Positions 44,382 through 52,343 of a DNA stretch of 64,000 nucleotides are shown one piece after another; positions within the stretch are counted from its first letter, which is position 1; the number at the start of each line of letters is the position of its first letter. This DNA is from JBEVJK01 sp963791325 (GTDB lineage Bacteria; Pseudomonadota; Alphaproteobacteria; Rhizobiales; Rhizobiaceae): contig CAWBRU010000008.1 of assembly GCA_963791325.1 (NCBI GenBank), positions 62,001 to 126,000 of the forward strand, given 5' to 3'. The notes below the pieces were generated by a model. That model searched no databases. It saw nothing but the letters and a program-made list of their open reading frames with translations, and was not told the DNA's origin. Both the position numbers and the translations under genes were made by a program.

Positions 44382-45223
44382 CTGCCAAGACCAGCGGCAT
44401 CGCCGTTCTGGCGCTCGCCTTGTTGGCCATGATGGGGGCCGATCTCGCCTCAGCCGCATGTCCGCCCGGCGATCGCGATTGCGCCAAGCGCAACGGTGCC
44501 GCGCGACCCGATGCGCCGGCGACGAATCACAGCCATCACCATCACTACAGGTCGGGCACGTCCGGCGGCGGGGCTCAAGGCTCGGGCGGCGCCGCACCGG
44601 CGCCGGCGGCGCTGGCGAACGACGATCTTACCCCGGTGCGCGACTACCTCGGCGCCCGGCAGATTCCGCCCGCCGGTGCCGGGGCTTACGGCCTGGTGGT
44701 GTTCCAGTACAAGGCCACGCCGGCCAACCGCGACAAGCTCAAGATGGTGTGCAATTCGTTCGTGTCGTTCTTCCCCCGCAACGAAACGTCGGACGTGCCG
44801 TTGCGCAACCGCATGATCACCGTGTGGCCGATCGACAACCCGCAATCGCGTGGCGCGCGGAACGACGACTGTGACTATGTCGTCGACCACTACGATCTGA
44901 ACGCGGCTGCGGCTGCAATCAGGGATGCGAAGCGGCAGCATGCCGTCTTCGACGGCGAAGGGCCGTATCTCGTCGGCTGGTCGCCATCGAGCACGCGCGG
45001 CGTTCCCGACAAGCTTGTGCTGGTGATCGACATGTCGCACGACAACAACCAGGCGGTCATCGATCACCGGTTCCTGTTCTGGAAGAACAAGGTCGTTCAA
45101 GACCCGTCGCTGTGGCGCGGCGGCTTTTCCATCGATGGCTTCCGTACCGCCCTCCGCGACTTCGCCAATGAATATGGTGACGAGCTTCTGCAATCGATCA
45201 AGCTGGTCGGCCTTCGCCCGTAG
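44378..45223 (+). CDS. Secreted hypothetical protein with His-rich linker
   Basis: 281-aa exported protein. Signal peptide residues 1-27 (SGIAVLALALLAMMGADLASA), then a Cys pair (CPPGDRDC), a His run (NHSHHHHYR) and a Gly/Ala linker. The folded part (about 90-281) starts LTPVRDYLGARQIPPAGAG, and has YLVGWSPSSTRG and LVLVIDMSHDNNQ. It could bind metal through the His run, but that is a guess. Coupled by ATGA to the small membrane protein upstream, so the two may act together. I do not recognise the family. Confidence 0.68.
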   Translation: MTAKTSGIAVLALALLAMMGADLASAACPPGDRDCAKRNGAARPDAPATNHSHHHHYRSGTSGGGAQGSGGAAPAPAALANDDLTPVRDYLGARQIPPAGAGAYGLVVFQYKATPANRDKLKMVCNSFVSFFPRNETSDVPLRNRMITVWPIDNPQSRGARNDDCDYVVDHYDLNAAAAAIRDAKRQHAVFDGEGPYLVGWSPSSTRGVPDKLVLVIDMSHDNNQAVIDHRFLFWKNKVVQDPSLWRGGFSIDGFRTALRDFANEYGDELLQSIKLVGLRP

Positions 45224-45320
45224 CCGTCCCGGCTTCCGCTTCCCCAAAGGACAATACCGTTCCGCGGCAGCCATCGCCTAGGATCGCAGCCGCCGAATTG
45301 GCGATGAGGGAGAAGCGGAA

Positions 45321-45761
45321 GTGAACAGACGAACATGGAATCGCGTAAGCGGCCGACGGCTCGGGATGGCTGTGGCGCTGCCGCTGCTTTGGGCGGTCCC
45401 CGCTGCCGCCGACACCATCAGCTATGCCGACGCGATCTCGCTGCTCGCCAAGGAGTGCGGGCGGGACATCGAACGCCATTGCCGCGGCGTCAACCTCGCC
45501 AACAACGCCATCCAAGCCTGCCTGCAGGAGCATCAGGCCGAAGTATCCCCGACCTGCACAAGCACGCTGGCCAGCGTCACCGCCTCGATCAGCGAGCGCC
45601 TGCAGGCGCAGGCCGGCGTTTTCAAGCTATGCCGCGGCGATGCTGCCAGGCACTGCCGCGGCGTCGTCGGCGAGGCCAACATTCTCGGCTGCCTGCTGAT
45701 CACCGAGCGCATCGACGGTGCGGAATGCAATCAGGCCATCAGCGAAGCCGGCTGGCGCTGA
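45321..45761 (+). CDS. Cysteine-rich GLG1-repeat secreted protein
   Basis: 146-aa exported protein. After a signal peptide (MAVALPLLWAVPAAADT) two repeats follow in the pattern C-x3-I-x2-HC-x3 ... C, namely ECGRDIERHCRGVN and LCRGDAARHCRGVV, each with a later Cys (QACLQEH, GCLLITERIDGAEC). This is the cysteine-rich repeat of Golgi protein 1/FGF-receptor binding proteins (PF00839), which also occurs in rhizobial periplasmic proteins. Followed on the same strand by an OmpA-like gene, a likely partner in the envelope. Confidence 0.75.
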   Translation: MNRRTWNRVSGRRLGMAVALPLLWAVPAAADTISYADAISLLAKECGRDIERHCRGVNLANNAIQACLQEHQAEVSPTCTSTLASVTASISERLQAQAGVFKLCRGDAARHCRGVVGEANILGCLLITERIDGAECNQAISEAGWR

Positions 45762-45789
45762 ACGCCCGGCGGATGAGGAGAGACCACCG

Positions 45790-46350
45790 ATGAAGTTCGA
45801 ACCTATAAGCCTTGCATTCGCTGCGGTCTTGTCGATAACGAGCAACGCGCCCGCCCAACAGCTCGACAACCGCCAGATCATCGACAGCCTGGGCGAGCTC
45901 CAGGGTGCCGCGCCTGCCGTCGATCTTGCCTTGTTGAACGAGGAGCTCAATGCCCATCTCGGCCAAGGCGTCGCCCAGCTACCCCATTGGAGCACGCTGG
46001 CCACCCTGCCGCAATTCGCCGTCGAGGTCGATTTCGAGAACAATTCGATCGCGATCGAGCCGAGCTCCTATCGCAATGTCGGCGTCATTGCCGACGCGCT
46101 GCACTATCCGCGTCTGCTGCCCTACCGCTTCCTGGTGGTCGGCCACAGCAGCGCGACCGGCGGCGCCGAGCACAATCTGAAGCTCAGCGCCGAGCGGGCC
46201 AAGGCGATCGCCGATGCGCTGACCACGACGTTCGGCGTGGCGCCTCAGCGCATCTACAGCCTCGGCGTCGGCCAGGAATGGCCGATCGACGCTGCCGATC
46301 CGGGCGCCGCGGCAAACCGGCGTGTCCAGCTGATCAATCTCGGCCCCTGA
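45790..46350 (+). CDS. OmpA-family (peptidoglycan-binding) protein
   Basis: 186-aa exported protein with one OmpA C-terminal domain. Signal peptide-like start (SLAFAAVLSITSNAPA). Domain features: FEVDFENNSI-type strand (VEVDFENNSIAIEPSS), YRFLVVGHSSATGGAEHNLK and LSAERAKAIADALTTTFGV with the terminal NRRVQL. The canonical Asp/Arg that bind diaminopimelate are partly altered (GHSSATG replaces GHTDxxG). It follows the Cys-rich gene by 28 bp; both probably form an operon. Confidence 0.82.
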   Translation: MKFEPISLAFAAVLSITSNAPAQQLDNRQIIDSLGELQGAAPAVDLALLNEELNAHLGQGVAQLPHWSTLATLPQFAVEVDFENNSIAIEPSSYRNVGVIADALHYPRLLPYRFLVVGHSSATGGAEHNLKLSAERAKAIADALTTTFGVAPQRIYSLGVGQEWPIDAADPGAAANRRVQLINLGP

Positions 46351-46381
46351 CCCGCGGCAAGGGGCATCGGCGCGGAGGGAT

Positions 46382-46420
46382 GGAGCGGAGCGCCGGTTCG
46401 CAGAACCGCTGATCCGCTCC
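46382..46420. terminator. Two-tier hairpin between convergent genes
   Basis: GGAGCGGA (46382-46389) pairs with TCCGCTCC (46413-46420) and inside it CGGTTC pairs with GAACCG around GCA. It resembles the 3' half of a RIME element alone. It sits between the OmpA-like gene and the convergent MerR-B12 gene and probably terminates both. Confidence 0.5.
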
Positions 46421-46432
46421 CGCTGCACCATT

Positions 46433-47233
46433 CTAAGACAGATCGCTGATCAAGCCGGCCAATTCGACGAAGTTCGCCGCCGGCCGCGACCTTCCCGAAC
46501 GGCTCCAGCTGCCGCTGCCGCCCAGCACCAGCGGGATGCGATGGCTGTTTGCCGCCAGCTCCAGCCGTTCCTGGAAGCGGCGGAGGCCGGCGACGGGCAG
46601 CCCGGTCGAGGCCGAGGCAACGATCAGATCGGGCACGGCCGCCCGCCACAGAGGCGCGAGCTCCTTCGCCGGCGGCGCATTGCCGATCCACAGCGTCTTC
46701 CAGCCGCTCTCCACCAGGACCAGTTCGGCAAACAGCGATCCGATCACATGCTGCTCCTTGGGCGGCAGCAAGAGGATGGCCGACTTGGCGCGAATTTTCG
46801 GCTTGTGCTGACCGATCAGGTCGAGCGTCGCCCGCCGGAGCGCCTCGCTGGCGGTATGCTCCTCGAACACCAGGCATTGCCCGGAAGCCCATAATTGACC
46901 GAGATCCGTCATCGAGCGGGCGACTCGGTCGCCGGCGGCGGCCCACGAGCCGGCTTGTGCGCGCAGCGCCCGCAACGCATTGAGGACTTGCCGCAGATCA
47001 CCCGACAGCAGAGTGAGCAGCAGCGGGTCACCAATGTTGCGGGACTGGCGCCCGGCTTCCGACCGGTAGCGCTGGATCTCGGCCAGCGAGATCCGGCGAT
47101 GTCCTCCCGACGTGCGGACGACGTCAATCGTCCCGGCATCGGCCAGCCGCTGCAGGGTGGTCGGCGAGACATTGAGCCGCCGCGCCGCCTCGCCGAGGGA
47201 AATCATGGACTGAAGCTCGATCTTGCCGTTCAT
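46433..47233 (-). CDS. MerR-type regulator with B12-binding domain (CarH/LitR-like)
   Basis: 266-aa cytoplasmic regulator. Residues 11-50 form a MerR-type winged helix (LGEAARRLNVSPTTLQRLAD, then TSGGHRRISL). Residues about 68-145 form the helical B12-cap with W115 followed nine residues later by E125-H126, the Wx9EH motif of CarH photoreceptors. A Rossmann-like B12 domain follows with E160-Q-H162-V-I-G165, where H162 would be the lower axial ligand. In CarH, light splits bound adenosylcobalamin and frees DNA. The ATG at 47233 is chosen; a GTG at 47272 would add 13 residues. No carotenoid gene is nearby, so its target is unknown. Confidence 0.82.
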   Translation of the reverse strand: MNGKIELQSMISLGEAARRLNVSPTTLQRLADAGTIDVVRTSGGHRRISLAEIQRYRSEAGRQSRNIGDPLLLTLLSGDLRQVLNALRALRAQAGSWAAAGDRVARSMTDLGQLWASGQCLVFEEHTASEALRRATLDLIGQHKPKIRAKSAILLLPPKEQHVIGSLFAELVLVESGWKTLWIGNAPPAKELAPLWRAAVPDLIVASASTGLPVAGLRRFQERLELAANSHRIPLVLGGSGSWSRSGRSRPAANFVELAGLISDLS

Positions 47234-47439
47234 CGCCCCGGCCCGACTGGGTTTCTGATAAGGGAAATCCACGAAGCGCCTGCCGGCTCCACCGCCCTGT
47301 CTTGCAGGACATCACATCGCGCTCTGCCGCTCAATGACGGTCTGCTTGCCGAGGCCGATCACAGCTGGCTGGCGCGGCGCTCACCGTGGGCCGCCCCGTT
47401 CGCAGACCCGGCCACCCACCGTCACTCTTTAGCGCCCAA

Positions 47440-47594
47440 CGAGACGTCCGAAGGTGGTTCCACTGGCAACCACCTTCGGACACACGCGCCGAAGCACGTG
47501 CTTTCGGAACGAGGCGGGCCCGCCATGTGAAGAAAGGAGGGTTTCCCCATCGGGCCCGCGCTTGGACGGCTCGGTCCAAGCCGTCGGCATGATA
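47440..47594 (-). ncRNA. Candidate structured noncoding RNA
   Basis: A stretch dense in perfect stems: 14 bp (47446-47459 with 47468-47481), an imperfect 7-bp stem (47489-47507), twin CGGGCCCG blocks (47515-47522, 47551-47558) and an 8-bp stem (47560-47567 with 47574-47581). On the minus strand the loop between the twin blocks holds CCTCCTTTCT, identical to the anti-Shine-Dalgarno core of 16S rRNA. A possible minus promoter is TTGTAC-N16-TATCAT (47616-47589). No coding frame fits. I do not recognise a known sRNA family, and the strand is inferred. Confidence 0.45.
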
Positions 47595-47756
47595 ACACCG
47601 AGGGAGCCAAGTACAAAATGAATTTGCCTTCAGGAATTCGTTCAGGCCGGCGGCCTCCCGCAACCGCCAGGCCAAAACGCTTTGAGCCGGCTGTTTCGCG
47701 GGCTAGCTTTGGCTCCCGGCCGGCTGAGACCAGGCGGAGCGACGGAGGACGGCGAC

Positions 47757-48554
47757 GTGGCGGACGGATCGCGAATCGGCATCATCGGCGGCGGCGGCTG
47801 GCTCGGCGGAGCGATCGCCCGCGGCATCCTGGACGCGGCGCTGGTTCCGGCTGCCGACCTCACCCTTTCCTACCGCAGCCGGGAGCCGGACGGCTTTGCG
47901 GGCGTGCATCTCACCTCCGGCAACGAAGAGCTGATCGAGCGCTCCGACATCGTCATCGTGTCGGTGCGGCCGGCCGATTGGCCGGCGCTGGTTCTGTCGG
48001 CGCCGGGCCGGCTGGTGATTTCGGTGATGGCGGGGATCGGCATCGCCGAGATCCAGTCGCAGCTGCGCACCCGCCGGGTCGTCCGCACGCTGCCCAATGC
48101 GGCCGCCGAGGTGGGGTGCTCCTACACGCCCTGGCGCGCCGCCGACGAGGTCACCGCGGCGGATCGTGCCTGGGTCCGGGCGATCTTCGAAGCCTGCGGC
48201 AGCGCCGACGAGGTGGCCGACGAGAGCCAGATCGACTATCTCACCGGCCTGTCGGGCGGCGGGCCGGCGTTTCCGGCGCTGCTGGCCGACGCCATGCAGA
48301 AGGATGCCGTGGCGCGCGGCATTGATCCGTCGGTCGCCCGCCGCGCCGTGACCGCCGTGCTGGTCGGCACCGGGCGGATGTTCGCGGCCAAGCCGGAGGA
48401 CCCGGCCGAGGTCGTCGAGACGTTCGTCGGCTATCGGGGAACCACCGCCGCGGCGATCGCTGCGATGCGCGCAGCAGGTCTTGAACGCGCCGTCAGCGCC
48501 GGTCTCGGCGCTGCTCTGGAGAAATCGCAGGCAATGGGCCGCGCCGCCTCATGA
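47757..48554 (+). CDS. proC: Pyrroline-5-carboxylate reductase family protein
   Basis: 265-aa NADPH-dependent enzyme that makes proline from pyrroline-5-carboxylate. The cofactor loop is IGIIGGGGWLGGAIARGIL (residues 7-25). SVMAGIGIAEIQSQL and VRTLPNAAAEVG follow the ProC pattern, and the C-terminal helical domain has GLSGGGPAF. A GTG start with GGAGG eight bases upstream is used. It converges with the betaine-type ABC permease gene. A ProC paralogue acting on another imino acid is possible because TLPNAAAEVG departs from the usual MPNTPAxxG. Confidence 0.75.
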   Translation: MADGSRIGIIGGGGWLGGAIARGILDAALVPAADLTLSYRSREPDGFAGVHLTSGNEELIERSDIVIVSVRPADWPALVLSAPGRLVISVMAGIGIAEIQSQLRTRRVVRTLPNAAAEVGCSYTPWRAADEVTAADRAWVRAIFEACGSADEVADESQIDYLTGLSGGGPAFPALLADAMQKDAVARGIDPSVARRAVTAVLVGTGRMFAAKPEDPAEVVETFVGYRGTTAAAIAAMRAAGLERAVSAGLGAALEKSQAMGRAAS

Positions 48555-48578
48555 TGTGCGGCGGGTGCCCGACCGGCC

Positions 48579-50105
48579 TCAGCCGGCCCGCCCTTGCACG
48601 ATCCGGTCGATGATCATGGCGCAGAGCAGGATCGCCAGGCCGGCAAGCAGCCCCTGCCCGATCGCGGCATATTGCAGCGCGTTGAGCACGTCCTCGCCGA
48701 GCCCCTTGGCGCCGATCAGCGAGGCGACGACCACCATCGACAGGCACATCAGGATGGTCTGATTGATCCCGGCCATGATCGAGGGCATGGCAAGCGGCAG
48801 GTCGACGCGGGTGAGCAGGAACCAGCGCGTCGCCCCATAGGCCTGCGCCGCCTCGCGGATCGCCGGCGGCACGCCTTGCAGGCCGAGCGCAGTCAGCCGC
48901 ACCACCGGCGGCGTGCCGAAGATCAGCGTGGCGATCACCCCCGGCGGCTTGCCGATGCCGAACAGCGCGATCACCGGGATCAGGTAGACGAAGGCCGGCA
49001 TGGTCTGCATGAAGTCGAGCGCCGGCCTGAGCGCCGCATAGACCGCCGGCCGCCGGCCGCAGACGATGCCGAGCGGAATGCCGATCAGCAGACAGAGCAG
49101 CGCCGCGGTGCCGAGCAGCGCCACGGTTTCGAGGCTTTTTTCCCAGAAGCCGAGCAGCGCCAGATAGGCCAGGGCGGCGGCCGAGAAGATCGCCACGCGC
49201 GGTCCGGCCAGCTGCCAGGCAAGCGCCAGGATCACCGTCATCGTCACCGGCCAGGGCGTGCCGGTGAGGGCAGCCGCAAAGCCGTCGAGGACGAGGTTGA
49301 TCGCGCCGGTGATGGCCCCGAATACCCCGGCGCCTGCCCGGCCGAGATCCTCCATTAGCCGGTCGAGGACGGCCGCCACCCGGCCATGCCAGTCGCGGTT
49401 CGAAGGTGCGGCGGCCAGCCAGGCCGGCGGCGCCGCGGCGGCGAAGCGGTAGGCAGTGAGCCCGTAGGCGAACAGGCAGAACAGGCCGGCCAAGGCCGCC
49501 AGCGGCATGCTGAGCCCGTGGCGCAGATTGCGCTCGGAGCGCCAGCGGGCGAAGCGGCGCTGCAGCATGCGGTTGGCGAGCACGCCGCAGAGCAGCCGTC
49601 CAGCCAGCAAAAGCAGCAACCCGCCGGCAGCGATCAGCGGCCCCTGCCGCTTGGCGGCTTGCGCCTTCTCGGCGGCGGCGTCGGCCGCCCGTTGCAGCGC
49701 GGCCGCCGAGGATTTCAGCCCGGCGGCGTTGTCGGCGCCGCCGGCTTCGGCTTGCGCCGCCTGTTCGGCCCTTGCCGTCGCCTGCCGGACGAGCCGTTCC
49801 GCGCGGGCCTGCTCGGGCCCGCCGAGATTGCCGGCCAGGCCGACGCCGATGCCGACCACCGCCGGCAGATCGATTAGGAAGGCGATCCAGAACAGCAGCA
49901 GGCAGCTGCGCGCGGCCGCCCAGACGGGTCCGAGCAGCAGAGCCGCCCCGTTGAACGGCCAGGCCGTCCCGACGGCGCCGCGGATGCGGCCGAACACCCG
50001 GACATAATAGGCAGCATTCGGTCCGGCGAAGCTCATCACCAATTGGCGGAACGCGCCGGCATCATCGCCGCCGGCGGGCGGCGCCGGATCGTCCTGGCGG
50101 GTCAT
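48579..50105 (-). CDS. Glycine-betaine/proline-type ABC transporter permease with long N-terminal extension
   Basis: 508-aa inner-membrane protein. Only the last ~210 residues form the standard ProW/OpuAB permease (SLETVALLGTAALLCLLIGI, then EAAQAYGATRWFLLTRVDLP as ATPase-contact loop and QTILMCLSMVVVASLIGAKG). The N-terminal ~300 residues add helices around an Ala/Gln-rich coiled coil (about 105-160). The ATG overlaps the stop of the ATPase gene (ATGA). Extended permeases of this form occur in Rhizobiales. Ligand probably a quaternary amine, given the neighbouring catabolic genes. Confidence 0.85.
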   Translation of the reverse strand: MTRQDDPAPPAGGDDAGAFRQLVMSFAGPNAAYYVRVFGRIRGAVGTAWPFNGAALLLGPVWAAARSCLLLFWIAFLIDLPAVVGIGVGLAGNLGGPEQARAERLVRQATARAEQAAQAEAGGADNAAGLKSSAAALQRAADAAAEKAQAAKRQGPLIAAGGLLLLLAGRLLCGVLANRMLQRRFARWRSERNLRHGLSMPLAALAGLFCLFAYGLTAYRFAAAAPPAWLAAAPSNRDWHGRVAAVLDRLMEDLGRAGAGVFGAITGAINLVLDGFAAALTGTPWPVTMTVILALAWQLAGPRVAIFSAAALAYLALLGFWEKSLETVALLGTAALLCLLIGIPLGIVCGRRPAVYAALRPALDFMQTMPAFVYLIPVIALFGIGKPPGVIATLIFGTPPVVRLTALGLQGVPPAIREAAQAYGATRWFLLTRVDLPLAMPSIMAGINQTILMCLSMVVVASLIGAKGLGEDVLNALQYAAIGQGLLAGLAILLCAMIIDRIVQGRAG

Positions 50106-51178
50106 GCGCCGCCACGCTTGCGGAGGCCGTCGAGCAGGATCTGCCGGTCGACGATGCCGAGCGGGCGCTCGCCCGGCTCGGCGACGACGAGCGGCGCGGC
50201 GTCGGCGGCGGCGAGCTCGACCAGCGCTGCCAAAGTGGCGTCGGGGGCAACCATGCGCAGCGTGTCGAGCGCCGGCGCGGTGCCTGCCTGGTCGGCGCCG
50301 AGCGGGCGCATCACCCGGCGCGCGGTGATCACGTTGAGCGGCGAGATGTCGGCGACGAAGCGGGCGACATAGTCGTGCTTCGGCGCGGTGACGATATCCT
50401 CGGGGGTGTCGATCTGCAGGATGGCGCCATCCTTCATGATCGCGATCCGGTCGCCGATGCGGATCGCCTCGTCGAGGTCGTGGGTGATGAACACCACCGT
50501 CTTGCCCATCGATTTCGACAGCGCCAGGAATTCGTCCTGCAGCTGCCGGCGGATGAGCGGATCGAGCGCGCTGAACGGCTCGTCCATCAGAAGGATCGCC
50601 GGGTCGGCGGCGAGCGCCCGGGCCAGTCCGACCCGCTGCTGCATGCCGCCCGAGAGCTCGTGGCAGTAGCGATCGCCCCAGCCGGCGAGGTTGACCTTGG
50701 CGAGTGCCGCCTCGGCGGTGTCGAAGCGGACCTTGATGCTGGCCGCCTGGATCTCCAGCGGAAGGCGACGTTGTCGCGCACGGTGCGGTGCGGCAGCAGG
50801 CCGAAATGCTGGAACACCATGCCGATCTTGTGCGAGCGCAGCTCGCGCAGCTCGGCCGGGGACTTCGCCAGATGTCCTCGCCCTCGACCAGCACCTCGCC
50901 GGCCGACGGCTCGATCAGCCGGTTGAGTGGCGGATCAGCGTCGACTTGCCGCTGCCCGACAGGCCCATGATGCAGAAGATCTCGCCGCGCTGGACGGCGA
51001 ACGTCGCGTCGGCCACCCCGACCACGCAGTCGAACCGGTCGGCGACAGCGGCCTTGTCGAGCCCTTCGGCATGGATTGCGGCGATGGCTTGCGGCGCGCG
51101 GTCGCCGAAGACTTTCCAAACGCCGTTCATCACCACCGCGTCGCGGCCGCCGGCGTCGCCAGGCGCGGGCGCCGTCAT
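50102..51178 (-). pseudogene. Glycine-betaine-type ABC ATPase (ProV-like), three frameshifts
   Basis: About 358-aa ATPase with C-terminal CBS-like part when the frames are joined. Walker A is LSGSGKSTLIRH; signature and Walker B come later as GGMQQRVGLARALAADP and LLMDEPFSALD. Single missing C/G bases near 50925, 50873 and 50762 throw the middle out of frame; restoring one base at each gives LNRLIEPSAGEVLVEGEDI, AELRELRSHKIGMVFQHFG and the usual linker. All three fall in C/G-rich runs, which suggests base-calling errors in a working gene, but decay cannot be excluded. Between the binding-protein and permease genes, it is the only ATPase of the operon. Confidence 0.8.
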
Positions 51179-51187
51179 CGCGCCCGG

Positions 51188-51223
51188 GCGACCGGGCGCC
51201 TCGATTCCCGGCGGCCCGGTCGC
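51188..51223 (-). promoter_or_regulatory. Intercistronic hairpin after betaine-binding-protein gene
   Basis: GCGACCGGG (51188-51196) pairs with CCCGGTCGC (51215-51223) and the stem is extended inward by CGCC/GGCG with one bulged base. It lies in the 58-bp gap between the binding-protein stop and the ATPase start on the minus strand. Fourth example of this arrangement in the window. Confidence 0.65.
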
Positions 51224-51236
51224 GGCCCGGCGCTGC

Positions 51237-52205
51237 TCAGTGCCCGAACCACTTGCCGACGATGTCGGGATGCGCCGAGACCCATTCCTTGGCCACGGCA
51301 TCGGCGGGCTTCTTGTCGACGATGATCGCGAAGGCCCATTTGCTGATCTCGTCGGGGTCGAAGCTCATCCGCTCCAGCGCCGCCGTCAGCTCCGGCTGCC
51401 GTTCGGCGAGCGAGTTCGCATAGGCGATGTGGACGGTTGTATCCGCGTAGGCGGACGCCACCTTGGACTTTTCGAACCATTGCGGGTCGTCGTTGGGCTG
51501 GACGATGACGAACTTGGCCGGATCGTATTTCGGCTCGTTGAGGAAGACGAGATCGTAGCGGGCAAAATTCTGGTGCGGGCTGTAGCAGTAGCCGACCCAG
51601 GGCTTGTTTTCCTTGGCGGCGCGGTCGAGGGAGGCGCCGGCGACAGCCTCGTCGGTCACCTGCAGATCGAAGAAGTCGGCGAAGCCGTAGTCGCGTGCCT
51701 TGACCTTCTCGATGTTGGTCGATTGCCAGCCGGAGGCGCCGATCCAGATCTCGCCCTTGCCGTCGCCATTGGTGTCGAACAGCTTGGCATTGTCGGGGTT
51801 GGCGAGGTCGGAGACGTCCTTGATGCCATGCTTCTCGGCAGTCACCTTGGTCACGCAATAGCCCTGCTTGGCCTCGTAGCCGTTGTCGGCGAGCTTCACC
51901 GTCTTGGCGCCCTTGACGTATTTGTCGACCAGGCCCTGCTGGTTGGGCAGCCAGACGTCCGGCCAGATGTCGACCTCGCCCTTGTTGCGGTCCAACGCCT
52001 CCCAGATCACCGGCACCGCGGTTGTCGTCACCGTCGACACTTCGAGGCCGAGTTCCTGCTCGGCGGCGGTCTTGATGACGTTCATCACCGCCGTCGCGGT
52101 GGCGTAGTTGGGGTCGGGCATGCTGACATCGGCAGCGAATGCGGCATTGCCCAGCGCGCCGATCGCGCCGACCATGGCCAGCGGCAGAAGCAGACGGATC
52201 TTCAT
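51237..52205 (-). CDS. Glycine-betaine/choline-type ABC substrate-binding protein (ProX-like)
   Basis: 322-aa periplasmic binding protein (OpuAC class). Signal peptide about 1-23 (MKIRLLLPLAMVGAIGALG, cleavage AFAAD). Family features: DIWPDVWLPNQQ, KQGYCVTKVTAEKHGIKDVS and KPWVGYCYSPHQNFARYDL, with the Trp/Tyr residues that build an aromatic cage for a trimethylammonium group. ATG 52205 is preferred over a codon four residues upstream. It heads the transport part of the operon, behind the methyltransferase gene. Confidence 0.88.
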   Translation of the reverse strand: MKIRLLLPLAMVGAIGALGNAAFAADVSMPDPNYATATAVMNVIKTAAEQELGLEVSTVTTTAVPVIWEALDRNKGEVDIWPDVWLPNQQGLVDKYVKGAKTVKLADNGYEAKQGYCVTKVTAEKHGIKDVSDLANPDNAKLFDTNGDGKGEIWIGASGWQSTNIEKVKARDYGFADFFDLQVTDEAVAGASLDRAAKENKPWVGYCYSPHQNFARYDLVFLNEPKYDPAKFVIVQPNDDPQWFEKSKVASAYADTTVHIAYANSLAERQPELTAALERMSFDPDEISKWAFAIIVDKKPADAVAKEWVSAHPDIVGKWFGH

Positions 52206-52343
52206 CAAGTTCCCCACGATTTCATTGTCGTTGATGGTGGCCTGAAGTTAGCCGAAGCGTGAGCCAACCCCGTCCAATTTCAGCGCCATTAGCAAAAACG
52301 ATGCACCGCATTAGGCATGGATTTGAGACGGACTTTGCCGAAC

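Noticed and set aside
48579..51119. 846-codon open frame spanning permease and ATPase
   Set aside because: The real permease starts at 50105; upstream residues are a shifted reading of the ATPase gene, apart from a short real piece created by frameshifts near 50.9 kb.
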